A stretch of 64,000 nt of DNA from CAZOWL01 sp964583605 (GCA_964583605.1 CAZOWL010000007.1:1-64000); one strand, 5' to 3'; positions 42,417-51,824 are shown, numbered from the stretch's first letter. Made by a program: numbers and translations. Notes: generated by a model from the letters alone, not told the origin.

Positions 42417-43703
42417 TCAGAGTCGCCCGTCGACTTCGTCTTTCGGGAGGACATGCTTGACGTCGTAGAGGATCGCGCCAGGCTTACCGAAGGCGCGGAT
42501 GGCCGCCGAGCCGAGCGTCTCAAACTGCCGATGGGCGACAGCAAGGATGATCGCATCGTACGCCGCCAACGGCGGATCGCTCAGAAGGTCGATATCGTAC
42601 TCGTCCTTGGCCTCCGCTGGGCTTGCCCAAGGATCGTGTATGTCACAACCTAAGCCATAGTCGCGCAGTTCGCCGACTATATCGACCACACGGGTGTTCC
42701 GAAGATCCGGGCAATTTTCTTTGAACGTGAGACCCAAGACCAGCACCCGACTGTCTGCTGCTATCCGGTTACGCTGCATCATCAGCTTGATTACCCGACT
42801 GGCTACGTATGCGCCCATGCTGTCGTTCAACCGCCGCCCGGCAAGAATGATCTCCGGGTGATAGCCGATGGCCTGGGCCTTATGCGTCAGATAGTACGGA
42901 TCGACGCCGATACAGTGCCCACCGACCAGGCCTGGACGGAAGGGCAGGAAATTCCACTTGCTGCCCGCCGCGTCTAGCACCTCTTCCGTGTCGATGCCTA
43001 GGCGATTGAAAATCAGCGCGAGCTCGTTGATCAGAGCGATGTTGACGTCGCGTTGCGTGTTCTCGATGACCTTGGCTGCCTCAGCAACGCGAATGCTGCT
43101 GGCCGGATGGGTGCCAGCCGTGATGACGCTGCGATAGAGGGCATCGATGAAGGACGCGACCTCTGGCGTCGAGCCAGACGTGACCTTCTTGATATTCGTC
43201 ACCCGATGGGCCTTGTCACCCGGGTTGATTCGCTCTGGGCTATAGCCGGCAAAGAAATCTTGGTTGAACACCAACCCTGACACTTCTTCGAGAATTGGGA
43301 CGCAGACTTCCTCCGTAGCGCCTGGATAGACAGTAGACTCATACACCACAATATCGCCCGGCTTCAACACACCGCCAATGGTGCGGCTAGCGCTCCGCAG
43401 TGGGTCGAGATCGGGCTCTTTGTGATCATTGACCGGTGTTGGCACCGTGACGATGAAGAAGTTACATGACGCCAATGACGCTGCCTCATCGACGTAGGTC
43501 AACTGCGTGCTCTGCTGCAGCTCGTCCGGCTCTACTTCCAGCGAGCTGTCCTTCCCGGCACGGAGCTCCGCGATACGCGTCCGATTGACGTCAAAGCCTA
43601 TCGTTACGTAGCGCTTACCCAACTCCACAGCGAGCGGCAAGCCAACGTAGCCCAGTCCAACGACCCCGATCCGGATACGCGCTAGATCAAATTGCAAAGC
43701 CAT
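42417..43703 (-). CDS. UDP-N-acetylglucosamine/glucose 6-dehydrogenase (WbpO/TviB type)
   Basis: NAD-dependent UDP-sugar dehydrogenase of 428 residues. The N-terminal Rossmann motif is RIGVVGLGYVGLPLAVELG. The central helix has NTQRDVNIALINELALIFNR, and the catalytic Cys lies in GLVGGHCIGVDPYYL. The C-terminal domain has LVLGLTFKENCPDLRNTRVV. This family (TviB/WbpO) typically oxidises UDP-GlcNAc or UDP-GalNAc to uronic acids in O-antigen or capsule pathways. The adjacent epimerase acts on such products, which supports a shared pathway. The divergent sugar transferase gene lies 295 bases away. Confidence 0.92.
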   Translation of the reverse strand: MALQFDLARIRIGVVGLGYVGLPLAVELGKRYVTIGFDVNRTRIAELRAGKDSSLEVEPDELQQSTQLTYVDEAASLASCNFFIVTVPTPVNDHKEPDLDPLRSASRTIGGVLKPGDIVVYESTVYPGATEEVCVPILEEVSGLVFNQDFFAGYSPERINPGDKAHRVTNIKKVTSGSTPEVASFIDALYRSVITAGTHPASSIRVAEAAKVIENTQRDVNIALINELALIFNRLGIDTEEVLDAAGSKWNFLPFRPGLVGGHCIGVDPYYLTHKAQAIGYHPEIILAGRRLNDSMGAYVASRVIKLMMQRNRIAADSRVLVLGLTFKENCPDLRNTRVVDIVGELRDYGLGCDIHDPWASPAEAKDEYDIDLLSDPPLAAYDAIILAVAHRQFETLGSAAIRAFGKPGAILYDVKHVLPKDEVDGRL

Positions 43704-43998
43704 ATTTCCCTCGACGCCTCTGTCCGATACTTAAACGCCCAGCTAGGTAACTTGTCCGGTCGTGCGCGGACGAACTCAATAAGCATATCAGCTTGCCACG
43801 ACTGGCGCGATCTTTACGATTTCTTTGCAGTTTCCCAGGATATCTACCGACGCTCTGCATACCAGCACATGCCCTACCGCTGACCTATGTGGTACGATTC
43901 CGACTTCTTATTTTGGCAATCCCGCGCGCAGCGCTTCCTGTCGCCCCAATCTGCCAAGGTCTGCTTACGGCTCCCACAATCGTCTTCATGAGCCCCGA

Positions 43999-45396
43999 AT
44001 GATCCGGCTGTTCGGTCATTATGTTCCCCGGGTACTGGTCTTACTCGCCATCGCTGAAGGCCTGGTGTTCTTTGTTGCTGCCGAGCTTGCTGTTCTTGCG
44101 GGTTTCGGTTGGTCTCTGCCCACCGATCAGGACCGATGGATTCTGATTCTAAATGGCATTGTATTTGCTGTATTTATGTCGACAGCCATGGTTGCGCTGG
44201 GGCTCTACCAACGCTACAGTCAGTGGCGCGAAGCGGGCTTAGCTGTGCGACTCGGGCTTAGTTTTGCCTTAGCAACTACTGCACTTATTTTATTTTTCTA
44301 TATTTTTCCCAGCACCCTCATGGGACGCGGGAATTTAGGTCTGAGTCTTGTTATCTCGTTCGTTGGCGTTATGCTCGTGCGCGAGGCGTTTGGCCGGATC
44401 GCGGGAGTGGAGGCCTTGAAGCGACGCTTGCTCGTCGTGGGGACCGGGGTCAATGCAGAGTGCATCAAGAGAGTAACCGATGAAAATCGCGATCTGGGCT
44501 TCCAAGTAGTTGGTTATGTGCCGCTACCGCGCAGCCCACGGCTCGTTCCCGATCGCCTGGTGATCCCTCGCGATAAGCCACTATTAGAACTGGCGATTGA
44601 TCATGAGATCGATGAGATAATCGTCGCCGCCGACGAAATGCGCGGTACGTTACCGATCGATGAATTAATGGATTGCCGCATGAGCGGCCTTGACATCCTG
44701 AATTTGCCATCCTTTTTTGAGAAGGAGTTGGCGCTCGTTAGGATTGAGGTCGTGAATCCGAATTGGTTCATTTTCTCCCAGAATGGTTTTCGCTCCGGGA
44801 TGACGGGGCTCTATGGGAAACGTCTCTTCGATGTCATCATCGGGTCATTGATGCTTCTTGTCGCCTCGCCAATCATGATCGCTGTGGCTTTCGCAAGCCT
44901 CATCGAATCCCGTGGGCGGGACCCAGTCCTCTACCATCAAGTTCGCGTTGGCGAAAACGGCAAATTATTTCGCCTCCACAAATTTCGCAGCATGCGGGTC
45001 GATGCAGAGGCCGATGGCATCCCGCGATGGGCAATGAGAGACGACACTCGGATAACACCTCTCGGGTCTCTGATCCGAAAGACTCGTATCGATGAGCTAC
45101 CGCAAATCTTCAATGTCCTGAAAGGTCAAATGAGCCTGGTAGGACCTCGACCTGAGCGCCCAGATTTTGTTGAGGAACTAGTCGCCACTATTCCGTTCTA
45201 CGCTGAACGGCACCGGGTCAAGCCTGGTGTGACAGGATGGGCTCAGCTGCTATATCCCTATGGGTCGAGTATTCAGGACGCGAAGCATAAGCTTGAGTAC
45301 GACCTGTTTTATGTGAAGAACGCGGGCATTGTTCTAGATCTGGTCATATTGCTGCAAACCGTTGAGGTCGTCCTTCTCGGCAAAGGCGCGCGCTAG
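43999..45396 (+). CDS. Exopolysaccharide-initiating sugar transferase (EpsB-like)
   Basis: Bitopic or polytopic polyprenol-phosphate sugar-1-phosphate transferase of 465 residues. It has four hydrophobic N-terminal segments, a CoA-binding-like central domain (RRLLVVGTGVNAECIKRV), a fifth membrane segment (LFDVIIGSLMLLVASPIMIA) and the catalytic C-terminal domain with KFRSMRVDAE, RKTRIDELPQIFNVLKGQMS, VGPRPERPDFVEE and HRVKPGVTGWAQ. The C-domain and the segment SIQDAKHKLEYDLFYVKN match the group linked to PEP-CTERM exopolysaccharide clusters. The frame is open from 43825 but the ATG at 43999 precedes the first helix. The upstream 295 bases and the first third of the gene look more AT-rich than the rest. 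Confidence 0.88.
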   Translation: MIRLFGHYVPRVLVLLAIAEGLVFFVAAELAVLAGFGWSLPTDQDRWILILNGIVFAVFMSTAMVALGLYQRYSQWREAGLAVRLGLSFALATTALILFFYIFPSTLMGRGNLGLSLVISFVGVMLVREAFGRIAGVEALKRRLLVVGTGVNAECIKRVTDENRDLGFQVVGYVPLPRSPRLVPDRLVIPRDKPLLELAIDHEIDEIIVAADEMRGTLPIDELMDCRMSGLDILNLPSFFEKELALVRIEVVNPNWFIFSQNGFRSGMTGLYGKRLFDVIIGSLMLLVASPIMIAVAFASLIESRGRDPVLYHQVRVGENGKLFRLHKFRSMRVDAEADGIPRWAMRDDTRITPLGSLIRKTRIDELPQIFNVLKGQMSLVGPRPERPDFVEELVATIPFYAERHRVKPGVTGWAQLLYPYGSSIQDAKHKLEYDLFYVKNAGIVLDLVILLQTVEVVLLGKGAR

Positions 45397-45426
45397 TAAG
45401 CTGGTCCTCGTACGGAATATAGGGTT

Positions 45427-46731
45427 CTACCGGTTGAAGACGTGTCCGCGCTTCCGTGCCAACATTGCCGCACCGTAGGCGGCCTGCCGGTGAGGCGCAG
45501 GCTCGACCGGCAACCCCAGCATTCGTCGGCGTACGCGCAGCCATGCGGGGTTACAAGCCCCGCCGCCGACGGTCAGCACAGCCTTCGGATAAGGCGCCCC
45601 GAGGCGATATAGCAGCTGATAGCTGGTGCGCTCAATCTTGGCGATGCCTTCGAATAGCGCCTGGAGGAATCGGGCATCATCGGGAGGGCGTGGGGTCATA
45701 CGCGGTGCCATGCCTGGGTCATTGACCGGAAAACGCTCTCCAGGGCGCGGTAAGGGATAGTAGTCTAGGCCGGTTGGCGTCTCGGGCAACACGTCTGACG
45801 AGAGGCGTCGAATGGAAGCCTCGTCAAAGAACCGACGCAGCACTGCGCAGCCGCTGTTCGACGCCCCACCCACGAGCCATAGGTCACCGAGGCGATGGCT
45901 GTAAACACCATGCTCCGCATCCGCGATCGGTCTCTCCGCGAGAATCTTGACAACCAATGTGCTCCCGAGGCTGGTGACGGCGTCGCCCGGTCGCGAGATG
46001 CCCGTAGCGATGACGCCTGCCGTACTATCGGTCGTACCGGCAAGTATCAGAGCTCGCCTGCTGAGGCCCGTCGCTGCTGAGGCGGAGGGAACAATCGATC
46101 CAATCAAGGTACCGGGAGCGACAACGTCCGGGAGGCGCAATGGGCTTAGTTGCAGCTGATCCAACCAGCCTGGCCAGGATCCCGATGCCGGCTCGAAGCC
46201 CAACTTCAACGCATTGTTCCAATCGCTGAGTCCGAAACGGCCGCTCAGACGGCCGGTGATCCAATCCGCTTGATGTAACGCGAGCAAATGGGCAAACCGA
46301 GTCGCAGCCCTCTTGAGATGGAGGGCCTTCGCAAGACTAGCGGAGGGCCCCCGAGCCGGGCTTGTCTTGGGCGCGACGGACGCGATTTCCTCGGCGGCAT
46401 CTCTTGCGCGCCGGTCGTTGTACATCAGCGCCGGGCCCAGCGGTCGCCCTTCGGGTGTCGTCAGAAGCAGCGTACCAGAGGTCGCCGCCACGCAGATCGC
46501 TACTACGCTGTAACGACCAGTGAGCCGATTGCCTAGCTCTCGAAGGGTCGCCGTTGTCGCCTCCCACCAGACCTCCGGGTCCTGCTCGCAGCCCCCACCT
46601 GGAAGGTGCTGCGGCTCCGGGATGGAGGTCTCAGCCTCCCCGATCTGATTTTCATGCACGTCGATGGCCACCGCACGGCAGCCCGAGGTACCTAGGTCAA
46701 CGCCGATCCAATATCCTCGTGACCCCTTCAC
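45427..46731 (-). CDS. FGGY-family carbohydrate kinase (xylulokinase-like)
   Basis: ATP-dependent sugar kinase of the FGGY family. The N-terminal phosphate-binding motif is GYWIGVDLGTSGCRAVAIDV. FGGY features include LAGTTDSTAGVIATGISRPG, SLGSTLVVKILAERP and VLTVGGGACNPAWLRVRRRM near the end. It is 434 residues from a GTG at 46731, which I use because an upstream ATG would overlap queF. The substrate could be xylulose or another pentulose. The gene overlaps nothing but lies 16 bases after the queF stop. Confidence 0.85.
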   Translation of the reverse strand: MKGSRGYWIGVDLGTSGCRAVAIDVHENQIGEAETSIPEPQHLPGGGCEQDPEVWWEATTATLRELGNRLTGRYSVVAICVAATSGTLLLTTPEGRPLGPALMYNDRRARDAAEEIASVAPKTSPARGPSASLAKALHLKRAATRFAHLLALHQADWITGRLSGRFGLSDWNNALKLGFEPASGSWPGWLDQLQLSPLRLPDVVAPGTLIGSIVPSASAATGLSRRALILAGTTDSTAGVIATGISRPGDAVTSLGSTLVVKILAERPIADAEHGVYSHRLGDLWLVGGASNSGCAVLRRFFDEASIRRLSSDVLPETPTGLDYYPLPRPGERFPVNDPGMAPRMTPRPPDDARFLQALFEGIAKIERTSYQLLYRLGAPYPKAVLTVGGGACNPAWLRVRRRMLGLPVEPAPHRQAAYGAAMLARKRGHVFNR

Positions 46732-46747
46732 TCCGGCGATTTGTCCG

Positions 46748-47137
46748 TCACGGAAGCGTGATCGGTGGCGCAGACGTCCATCCTGAACCGCGATGTTCTG
46801 CGATGACGGTTGTGTAAATCCCGCCGCGAACATTGAACTGAGCTGTTAAGCGCATGAATCGCGGCGCAACGGCCGCGACCAAGTCATCCAAGATCTGATT
46901 GGTTACCGCTTCGTGGAACACCCCTTCCTCACGGAATGACCAAACGTAAAGCTTCAACGACTTCAACTCGATGCACAGGTCATCCGGTACGTATTCAAGG
47001 GTAAGCTCGGCGAAATCCGGTTGCCCAGTCTTTGGGCAGAGGCAGGTGAACTCGGGTATTCGTATCCTGATAGTGTAATTGCGCTCCCGCTCTGGGCTCG
47101 CGAACGTTTCGATGGATCTCTTCGGTGTGCGTGACAT
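46748..47137 (-). CDS. queF: NADPH-dependent preQ0 reductase
   Basis: Reduces 7-cyano-7-deazaguanine (preQ0) to preQ1 for queuosine synthesis, in the cytosol. It is a short type I QueF of 129 residues. The catalytic Cys34 lies in EFTCLCPKTGQPDFAELTLE, and substrate binding residues include SLKLYVWSFREEGVFHEAVT (Glu and His of the FHE motif). The start is the ATG at 47137 (an earlier one at 47155 is less likely). Upstream lies yacG on the same strand. No other que genes are in the window. Confidence 0.95.
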   Translation of the reverse strand: MSRTPKRSIETFASPERERNYTIRIRIPEFTCLCPKTGQPDFAELTLEYVPDDLCIELKSLKLYVWSFREEGVFHEAVTNQILDDLVAAVAPRFMRLTAQFNVRGGIYTTVIAEHRGSGWTSAPPITLP

Positions 47138-47179
47138 GTGGTCTCGTTCAAACAATCGGGCCGCGCTGGGCCAGAGACA

Positions 47180-47377
47180 TCAAATGGGTCCTTGATCTCC
47201 GTTCGACTCAATGTCGGACAAGGGTCCCTCGCCCGCGTCGTCGTCGGGAATGCGGTGCGCCTCGCTCAACCAATCTCCGAGGTCGATCAGCCGGCAGCGT
47301 TCGCTACAAAAAGGCCGCCAAGGGGAGTCTCTTCCCCACGAGACCCCTTTTCCGCATGTGGGACATGGAACGATCAC
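47180..47377 (-). CDS. yacG: DNA gyrase inhibitor YacG (zinc-binding)
   Basis: Small zinc protein of 65 residues that inhibits DNA gyrase in E. coli. The zinc site is Cys5, Cys8, Cys24 and Cys28 (VPCPTCGK, then FCSERCRLIDLGDWLSEAHR). The second stretch is the family signature. It sits downstream of zapD as in E. coli, with a 38-base gap, and upstream of queF. Confidence 0.95.
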   Translation of the reverse strand: MIVPCPTCGKGVSWGRDSPWRPFCSERCRLIDLGDWLSEAHRIPDDDAGEGPLSDIESNGDQGPI

Positions 47378-47415
47378 CGGCTACGCAACCATCCTCTCAC
47401 CCAGCCACTTTGCGA

Positions 47416-48261
47416 TCAAAACACACAGCAGGTGAGATGAAATTCGACATCGTCCTGGCTCTGCACGGGTCGCGTACCGACAGCGACCTCCATGAAACGG
47501 ATGCTGAATCGGTTCTTGTGCCCGCTGATCTCCGGGTAGAGCCGGCCATCACCATTCACACCAACACGAACCATCTGGGCTGGGGCATGGCTGTCCAAGG
47601 CCTCCTGGAAGAAACCCATCGTGGCTGTGACCGCTCGCGGAGCGGCACTGGTGCGTGTGAGCGAAAGGACCAAGGCAATCGCGGCCTTCGCCGGCTCCAA
47701 GTCGGCCATCCAATCGGAGAGGCGATCTCGCCGCACTGTGCCCGGCTGGGCCAGCCAACGATGATAGATGGGTAGATCGAAGCTGCAGCTGCCTCCTGGA
47801 ATTGCGCGTCGCTGGGCGACGCTTTTCAGAAACTCATCGTCTCGGGTGATTTGCCCGATTTGGCCCGTGACATGTTGGAGTCCGCCGACCGCTTTGCCCA
47901 GGTCTGACAGGATTCGATCTAGGGTGTTCTTGTGTACATTCGGTTGGAGGCGAATCCTGTTGAGTGTCGAAGCGTGGCGATCGAGCTCCTTGAGCAGCTC
48001 GTTCTTGATGTCGACTCGCGCTGCAATCTCGCTGATGTCGAGCAAAGCATCGATGGCGCTCCGCGTGTCCCACGGGTCATCACCGGCTGCAAAGTGCTCG
48101 GCCTTACCAAACAGGTGCTCCAGACGGAGGAAGGTCCGGATACGTTCGTTCAGGGGGTGTTCGTAGAGGAGCTGTCTGGACACGAGCTTACCTAAATGGA
48201 TCCCGTTATCGGCGACGCGCCGATCTGTCACCAGGGCTGGATATCGTGAGGGATCGAGCAT
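47416..48261 (-). CDS. zapD: Cell division protein ZapD
   Basis: FtsZ-associated cytoplasmic protein that crosslinks FtsZ filaments at midcell. The family start YEHPLNERIRTFLRLEHLFG is clear, as are KNTLDRILSDLGKAVGGLQ and a C-terminal domain ending in FHLTCCVF. The ATG at 48261 has GGGAG five bases upstream and gives 281 residues. A GTG at 48183 (VSRQLLYEHPL) would match the usual family length better and is a real alternative. The usual upstream neighbour coaE is not here. yacG follows. Confidence 0.93.
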   Translation of the reverse strand: MLDPSRYPALVTDRRVADNGIHLGKLVSRQLLYEHPLNERIRTFLRLEHLFGKAEHFAAGDDPWDTRSAIDALLDISEIAARVDIKNELLKELDRHASTLNRIRLQPNVHKNTLDRILSDLGKAVGGLQHVTGQIGQITRDDEFLKSVAQRRAIPGGSCSFDLPIYHRWLAQPGTVRRDRLSDWMADLEPAKAAIALVLSLTRTSAAPRAVTATMGFFQEALDSHAPAQMVRVGVNGDGRLYPEISGHKNRFSIRFMEVAVGTRPVQSQDDVEFHLTCCVF

Positions 48262-48419
48262 GAATTCTCCCGAATTATCGGATCGGGGTAAAGGCTGGCG
48301 CGGCTAGCATAGCTACTTCGAGCAGTGTCCGCTGATGATAAGATTCTTGGACATGACGAACGCGTAACATGCTTCGGTCTCCCCGTCTCGGGAGCCGGAC
48401 TCTGCGAGTGAGGGGGATC

Positions 48420-49169
48420 ATGGCTGGTCACAGCAAGTGGGCCAATATCAAGCATCGTAAGGCCGCCCAAGACAAGCAACGGGGCAAGATCTGGACAAAA
48501 TTGATCCGTGAGGTCACTGTAGCCGCCCGCCAGGGAGGCGGTGATCCGTCCGCGAACCCGCGCCTGCGCCTCGCGATGGACAAGGCGTTCGCGGCGAACA
48601 TGCCACGCGACACCATTGAGCGAGCGGTAAAACGGGGCGCCGGCGATACCGACGGCGAGAATTATGAAGAGATCCGCTATGAGGGCTACGGTCCAGGGGG
48701 CACAGCCTTGATGGTGGACTGCATGACCGACAATCGCAATCGCACCGCAGCAGACGTGCGCCACGCCTTCTCCAAGTATGGCGGCAACCTCGGGACTGAC
48801 GGCTCCGTCGCGTATCTTTTCACGAAGCAAGGCATCATTAGCTTCCAGCCAGGCACCGACGAGGATGCGGTGATCGAAGCCAGTCTCGAAGCGGGAGCCG
48901 AGGACGTGATCGTTAACGACGATGGCTCACTCGACGTGGTCACCACGCCCGAGGCCTTTGCAGCTGTCCGGGACGCGTTGACGATCGCTGGATTTGACAC
49001 CGAGGTTGCAGAGGTGAGCTTCAATGCGTCCACGCTAGCCGAGCTCGATGCCGAGACGGCCGAGCGACTCTTCAAGCTGGTCGACATGTTGCAGGACCTC
49101 GATGATGTCCAGGAGGTCTACCATAATGCCGATATCTCCGACGAGATCATGGCAACCCTTGGCGATTGA
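48420..49169 (+). CDS. yebC: YebC-family transcriptional/translational regulator
   Basis: Conserved protein of 249 residues (YebC/TACO1). Family members are proposed to act as transcription regulators or as translation factors for proline-rich motifs. The start MAGHSKWANIKHRKAAQDKQ is invariant, followed by NPRLRLAMDKAFAANMPRDT and YEEIRYEGYGPGGTALMVDC. The frame is open from 48369 but the ATG at 48420 is clear. It leads a probable operon with ruvC (44 bases downstream) and ruvA. Confidence 0.97.
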   Translation: MAGHSKWANIKHRKAAQDKQRGKIWTKLIREVTVAARQGGGDPSANPRLRLAMDKAFAANMPRDTIERAVKRGAGDTDGENYEEIRYEGYGPGGTALMVDCMTDNRNRTAADVRHAFSKYGGNLGTDGSVAYLFTKQGIISFQPGTDEDAVIEASLEAGAEDVIVNDDGSLDVVTTPEAFAAVRDALTIAGFDTEVAEVSFNASTLAELDAETAERLFKLVDMLQDLDDVQEVYHNADISDEIMATLGD

Positions 49170-49212
49170 GCTTACTTCGGCTCTTGGTCCGGGGTGGTGA
49201 GGAGGCTGCTAC

Positions 49213-49740
49213 ATGGGCGAGCTGCGGCATCGCATTTTGGGCATCGATCCTGGATCCCGGACGAGCGGCTACGGCTTAATTCAGACCGACGGCCGCCGAA
49301 GTGCCCGAATCACGAGCGGCTGTATCCGTGTTGACGGGGTGCCATGGCCGACCCGCCTTGGGCTCATATTTGATGCCGTCGCGGATTTGGTCGCGACCTA
49401 CCAGCCCCACGAGATGGCCGTCGAGCAACTGATATTTGCCCGCGATCCAACAGCTGCTCTCAAGATCGGCCAGGCACGGGGCGCGGTACTCTGTGCCGGC
49501 CTCAAGGGTGGCGCGACCGTGCACGAGTACAGCCCCAAGACGGTCAAGCTATCAGTGGTTGGGACCGGGGGGGCCGACAAGCATCAGGTCCAGCAGATGG
49601 TACGCATACTGCTTTCGCTTCCTGAAAGGCCCGGAGAAGATGAGGCCGATGCCTTGGCGATCGCCCTCTGTCATGCCCATTCGATGGGTATCCCGGCGCG
49701 ACGACGCGTCGCTGCGTCATGGCGGGATTGGCGACCATGA
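49213..49740 (+). CDS. ruvC: Crossover junction endodeoxyribonuclease RuvC
   Basis: Holliday-junction resolvase of 175 residues. The RNase H-like core shows ILGIDPGSRTSGYGLIQ (first catalytic Asp), AVEQLIFARDPTAALKIGQA (Glu) and later DEADALAIALCHAHS (Asp pair). It lies between yebC and ruvA, and its stop overlaps the ruvA start (ATGA). Confidence 0.97.
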   Translation: MGELRHRILGIDPGSRTSGYGLIQTDGRRSARITSGCIRVDGVPWPTRLGLIFDAVADLVATYQPHEMAVEQLIFARDPTAALKIGQARGAVLCAGLKGGATVHEYSPKTVKLSVVGTGGADKHQVQQMVRILLSLPERPGEDEADALAIALCHAHSMGIPARRRVAASWRDWRP

Positions 49741-50342
49741 TCGGGCGGCTACGCGGCGAGATTCTCGGGAAGTATCCGCCGCTGCTGCTCCTCGATGTCA
49801 ACGGCGTCGGTTATGAACTGGAGGCGCCGATGTCCACATTCTACGCGCTTCCGGAGGTTGGGGAGACGGTCACCCTGGTGACGCACCTCGGCATGCGCGA
49901 TGAGACCCCAGTCCTCTACGGGTTTCTGACTAGGCGAGACCGCGCCTTGTTCCGAGACCTCCTCAAGGTCAACGGCGTCGGTGCGCGTATGGCGCTTGGT
50001 GTTCTCTCGGGGATGAACGCCCAGCAGTTCGTCGACTGCATCGCCCGAGAGGACTGGGGAGCCCTTACATCTCTCCCTGGCATCGGCCGCAAGACAGCGC
50101 AGCGCTTGGTGATGGAGTTCAAGGATCAGGCCGCCGCGTCAGCAGATGCCGATGTCACGCCGGCACATCCCGGCACAGGTCGCGACCGTCAGCGCGGGCT
50201 CGACGATGCCATTAGCGCCCTGATAGCCCTCGGTTATCGCTCAGCCGATGCGAGTCGGATGGCCCATTCTGCTGCGGCCTCGGATGCTATGACCTCTGAG
50301 GAGATCATCCGCGCTGCACTCAAGGCCGTCAACGATCGTTGA
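49737..50342 (+). CDS. ruvA: Holliday junction branch migration protein RuvA
   Basis: Tetrameric DNA-binding protein that loads the RuvB motor on Holliday junctions. It is 201 residues from the ATG at 49737, which overlaps the ruvC stop. The OB-fold start is MIGRLRGEILGKYPPLLLLD, the helix-hairpin-helix region is LLKVNGVGARMALGVLSG and GALTSLPGIGRKTAQRLVME, and the C-terminal RuvB-binding domain has DDAISALIALGYRSADASRM. The usual downstream gene ruvB is missing; a convergent gene follows instead. Confidence 0.96.
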   Translation: MIGRLRGEILGKYPPLLLLDVNGVGYELEAPMSTFYALPEVGETVTLVTHLGMRDETPVLYGFLTRRDRALFRDLLKVNGVGARMALGVLSGMNAQQFVDCIAREDWGALTSLPGIGRKTAQRLVMEFKDQAAASADADVTPAHPGTGRDRQRGLDDAISALIALGYRSADASRMAHSAAASDAMTSEEIIRAALKAVNDR

Positions 50343-50390
50343 GATACAACGGTCTGCAGGCGGCGCGAAAGATCAGGTTTCCGAATCGCC

Positions 50391-51824
50391 TTACCGCTCT
50401 CTAGCGATCCGAAAGCCGACCATGTTTAGGCGCGTGCTCGGTGCAAGGCGACTGCGGGCGAAGCTGCGCATCGAGCTCGCCGGGCGAGAGAACGCGCCCC
50501 CGCGTACGACGCGAAACTCGCATTGCTCGGCATCCCACGCAGTCCCGTCGCTCGGGGCGCCGCGATAGCTTGGTCGATAACAATCGGCGACCCACTCAGC
50601 GGCATTTCCCGCGGTGTCGAACAGGCCGAACGGGTTCGATGGGAAGCTGGCGACGGGCGCCGTAGAGCGATTATCCCACTGGCTTCCGCAATCGAAGCAA
50701 GCTGCGCGCCCTCGCTCTGGGTAGCCGCCCCACCAGTACGAGGAATCCATGCCACCACGGGCCGCGAGCTCCCACTCCGCCTCGCTCGGGAGGCGATACC
50801 GGTGACCTGTTTGCAGCGACAGCCACTCGGCGTAGGCGCTGGCCTCTAACCAGCTCACGTCTACCACCGGACGCCGCCCTCGGCCCCAGCCGAAGTCCTC
50901 AGGGACTCGATGTCCGTTGGCACGAGCAAAGGCATCATATTCCGCGAAGGTGATCTCGTAAGCGCCAATCAGGAATCCGCCCACGTCCACAGTGTGAGAC
51001 GGTCCGCTGTCCGGTGTGTCAGGGGAATCACGGCCCATCACGAAGCGATGGCTGCTCAGCTCTATCATCAGCGGCCCAGTTCGACCGTCTCGCAACCGAT
51101 CTCGGTGCCTACCTAGAACCAACGCTTGGATGGGACGCGACGGGGCGTCAGCTGTTTGAAGGTTCGATTGTGCGACTTGGAGGCTACCCGGCGTGGAAGG
51201 CCGGACTGTCGATCCCTTATCGTGCTGCGCCCTCGAGGCCGACTCTGGAGAGATAGATGCTAGCTGAGCATTGTCAGGGTCCTGCGGCCGCCACCAAACC
51301 GCGACACCCACGATGCACGCTAGGATGGCAGCGAATAACCCAATGGCGAAGCGCGGCCGCCGTCGTGCCGCAGGATTCTGACCCGTCGGCTCATTGCTAC
51401 ATTCGTCTGTCAGCGGTTTGATCCAACCGCTATGGTCGGCGTCCTTGAGATTCCTCAGCTCAGCCTCGAGCCGACCGACTTGGGCGCGGGCATCGCGCAG
51501 TGCCTCCAGTTTTCGGTGCAGCTCCTGCCTCAGTCCATCGTAGGCCAGGTTCTGGTCTTCAAGCTGATCCTCAAGGCGCCGGCACTCCGCAGAAATGGCA
51601 TCGAGCGACTCCTCACGCTCGTGAAGGACGGTGCGCAGCCGGTCAGCCTCTTGCTCTAATGCAAGCTGGTCGGTGACCGAATCCACGCAGCGATCGGCCG
51701 CCTCCAGCCGCTCAACCAGCTCACGATTGAGCCGATCGATCTCACGCTGGGTGTCTAGGCGAATCCGTTCCAGGTCGCTGCGGACACTGGCGCTGCTTTG
51801 TACCAGTTCTTGACGTGGATCCAT
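50391..51824 (-). CDS. Membrane-anchored FGE-fold (SUMF1-like) protein lacking active-site cysteines
   Basis: A 477-residue bitopic protein. The N-terminal half is a coiled coil (LERIRLDTQREIDRLNRELV; LEDQLEDQNLAYDGLRQELH), then one membrane helix (FAIGLFAAILACIVGVAVWW) and a C-terminal formylglycine-generating-enzyme fold: RFVMGRDSPDTPDSGPSHTV, FLIGAYEITFAEYDAFARAN, VDVSWLEASAYAEWLSLQTG, YRLPSEAEWELAARGG, GLFDTAGNAAEWVADCYRPS and RVVRGGAFSRPASSMRSFAR. Catalytic FGE has Cys residues in that last segment; here they are Ser/Ala. It is therefore probably a binding or structural module. The start is uncertain: the ATG at 51824 precedes the coiled coil, while the frame stays open to 52118. Confidence 0.82.
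   Translation of the reverse strand: MDPRQELVQSSASVRSDLERIRLDTQREIDRLNRELVERLEAADRCVDSVTDQLALEQEADRLRTVLHEREESLDAISAECRRLEDQLEDQNLAYDGLRQELHRKLEALRDARAQVGRLEAELRNLKDADHSGWIKPLTDECSNEPTGQNPAARRRPRFAIGLFAAILACIVGVAVWWRPQDPDNAQLASISPESASRAQHDKGSTVRPSTPGSLQVAQSNLQTADAPSRPIQALVLGRHRDRLRDGRTGPLMIELSSHRFVMGRDSPDTPDSGPSHTVDVGGFLIGAYEITFAEYDAFARANGHRVPEDFGWGRGRRPVVDVSWLEASAYAEWLSLQTGHRYRLPSEAEWELAARGGMDSSYWWGGYPERGRAACFDCGSQWDNRSTAPVASFPSNPFGLFDTAGNAAEWVADCYRPSYRGAPSDGTAWDAEQCEFRVVRGGAFSRPASSMRSFARSRLAPSTRLNMVGFRIARER

Noticed and set aside
41588..42460. A 290-codon plus-strand ORF opposite the epimerase gene
   Set aside because: It is the reverse-strand shadow of a conserved sugar-nucleotide epimerase; no family pattern is visible in it.
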